Shown here piece by piece: positions 5,550 through 5,571 of a stretch of 5,571 nt of DNA (positions within the stretch are counted from its first letter, which is position 1; every line of letters starts with the position of its first letter). Under the pieces are notes generated by a model. That model was not told the origin of the DNA, did not search any database, and saw nothing but the letters and a program-made list of their open reading frames with translations. A program made the translations under genes and the position numbers. This DNA comes from Mogibacterium sp. GTDB lineage: Bacteria > Bacillota > Clostridia > Peptostreptococcales > Anaerovoracaceae. Where the stretch lies: contig JABUTC010000006.1 in NCBI GenBank assembly GCA_021442505.1, forward strand, positions 13,802 through 19,372, written 5' to 3'.

Positions 5550-5555
5550 ATTATA
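5550..5555 (-). promoter_or_regulatory. -10 element immediately upstream of birA
   Basis: The minus strand reads TATAAT (5555 to 5550), ending 6 nt before the birA ATG. A start site at the usual distance would fall on or next to the first base of the start codon, giving a leaderless or nearly leaderless mRNA. The -35 position lies at or past the edge of the window and cannot be checked. Alternatively, birA is read from a promoter further upstream and this match is chance; the only ribosome-site-like bases are AGG, 4 nt before the ATG. Confidence 0.4.
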
Positions 5556-5571
5556 AAGGAAAAGAGGAAAG

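Overview
The window is a compact piece of a bacterial chromosome, most likely a Clostridia-type Firmicute of middling GC. The reasons are the Firmicute-style Shine-Dalgarno sites, the pairing of a NusG-domain-II protein with a Gx transporter (Hpre_diP_synt_I family), an ECF transporter S component, and a MocR regulator of clostridial style. I cannot name a genus. About 96% of the window is coding. The only non-coding stretches are two divergent promoter regions (1976-2037 and 3481-3593) and the right-hand edge (5544-5571). I see no rRNA, tRNA, CRISPR array, insertion sequence or riboswitch.

Layout, left to right: the C-terminal two thirds of a MATE exporter (+, enters from outside); apbE, a membrane-anchored FAD:protein FMN transferase (-); a two-gene, translationally coupled operon of a small anchored NusG-domain-II protein and a Gx-type membrane protein (+); an ECF transporter S component (-); a MocR/GabR-type regulator (+); and a short biotin-protein ligase (-). 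Strands alternate, so units meet head-to-head at two short promoter regions and tail-to-tail at three junctions. All three tail-to-tail junctions overlap in coding sequence (4, 13 and 48 nt). At the first, the intrinsic terminator of apbE is written inside the end of the MATE gene.

Functionally, apbE, the NusG-domain-II protein and the Gx protein form a recognisable extracytosolic flavin/quinone redox neighbourhood. As I recall, homologous families occur in the Listeria extracellular electron transfer locus. The substrate flavoprotein and the NADH dehydrogenase of such a system are not in this window. The ECF S component is paired head-to-head with the MocR regulator, which suggests regulated vitamin uptake (B6 by analogy with PdxR, or a flavin because of apbE).

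The most notable observation is that the MocR protein keeps the fold-type-I aminotransferase framework but has Ser314 where the PLP-binding lysine should be. The second is that the biotin ligase ends right after its catalytic domain and carries altered catalytic motifs.
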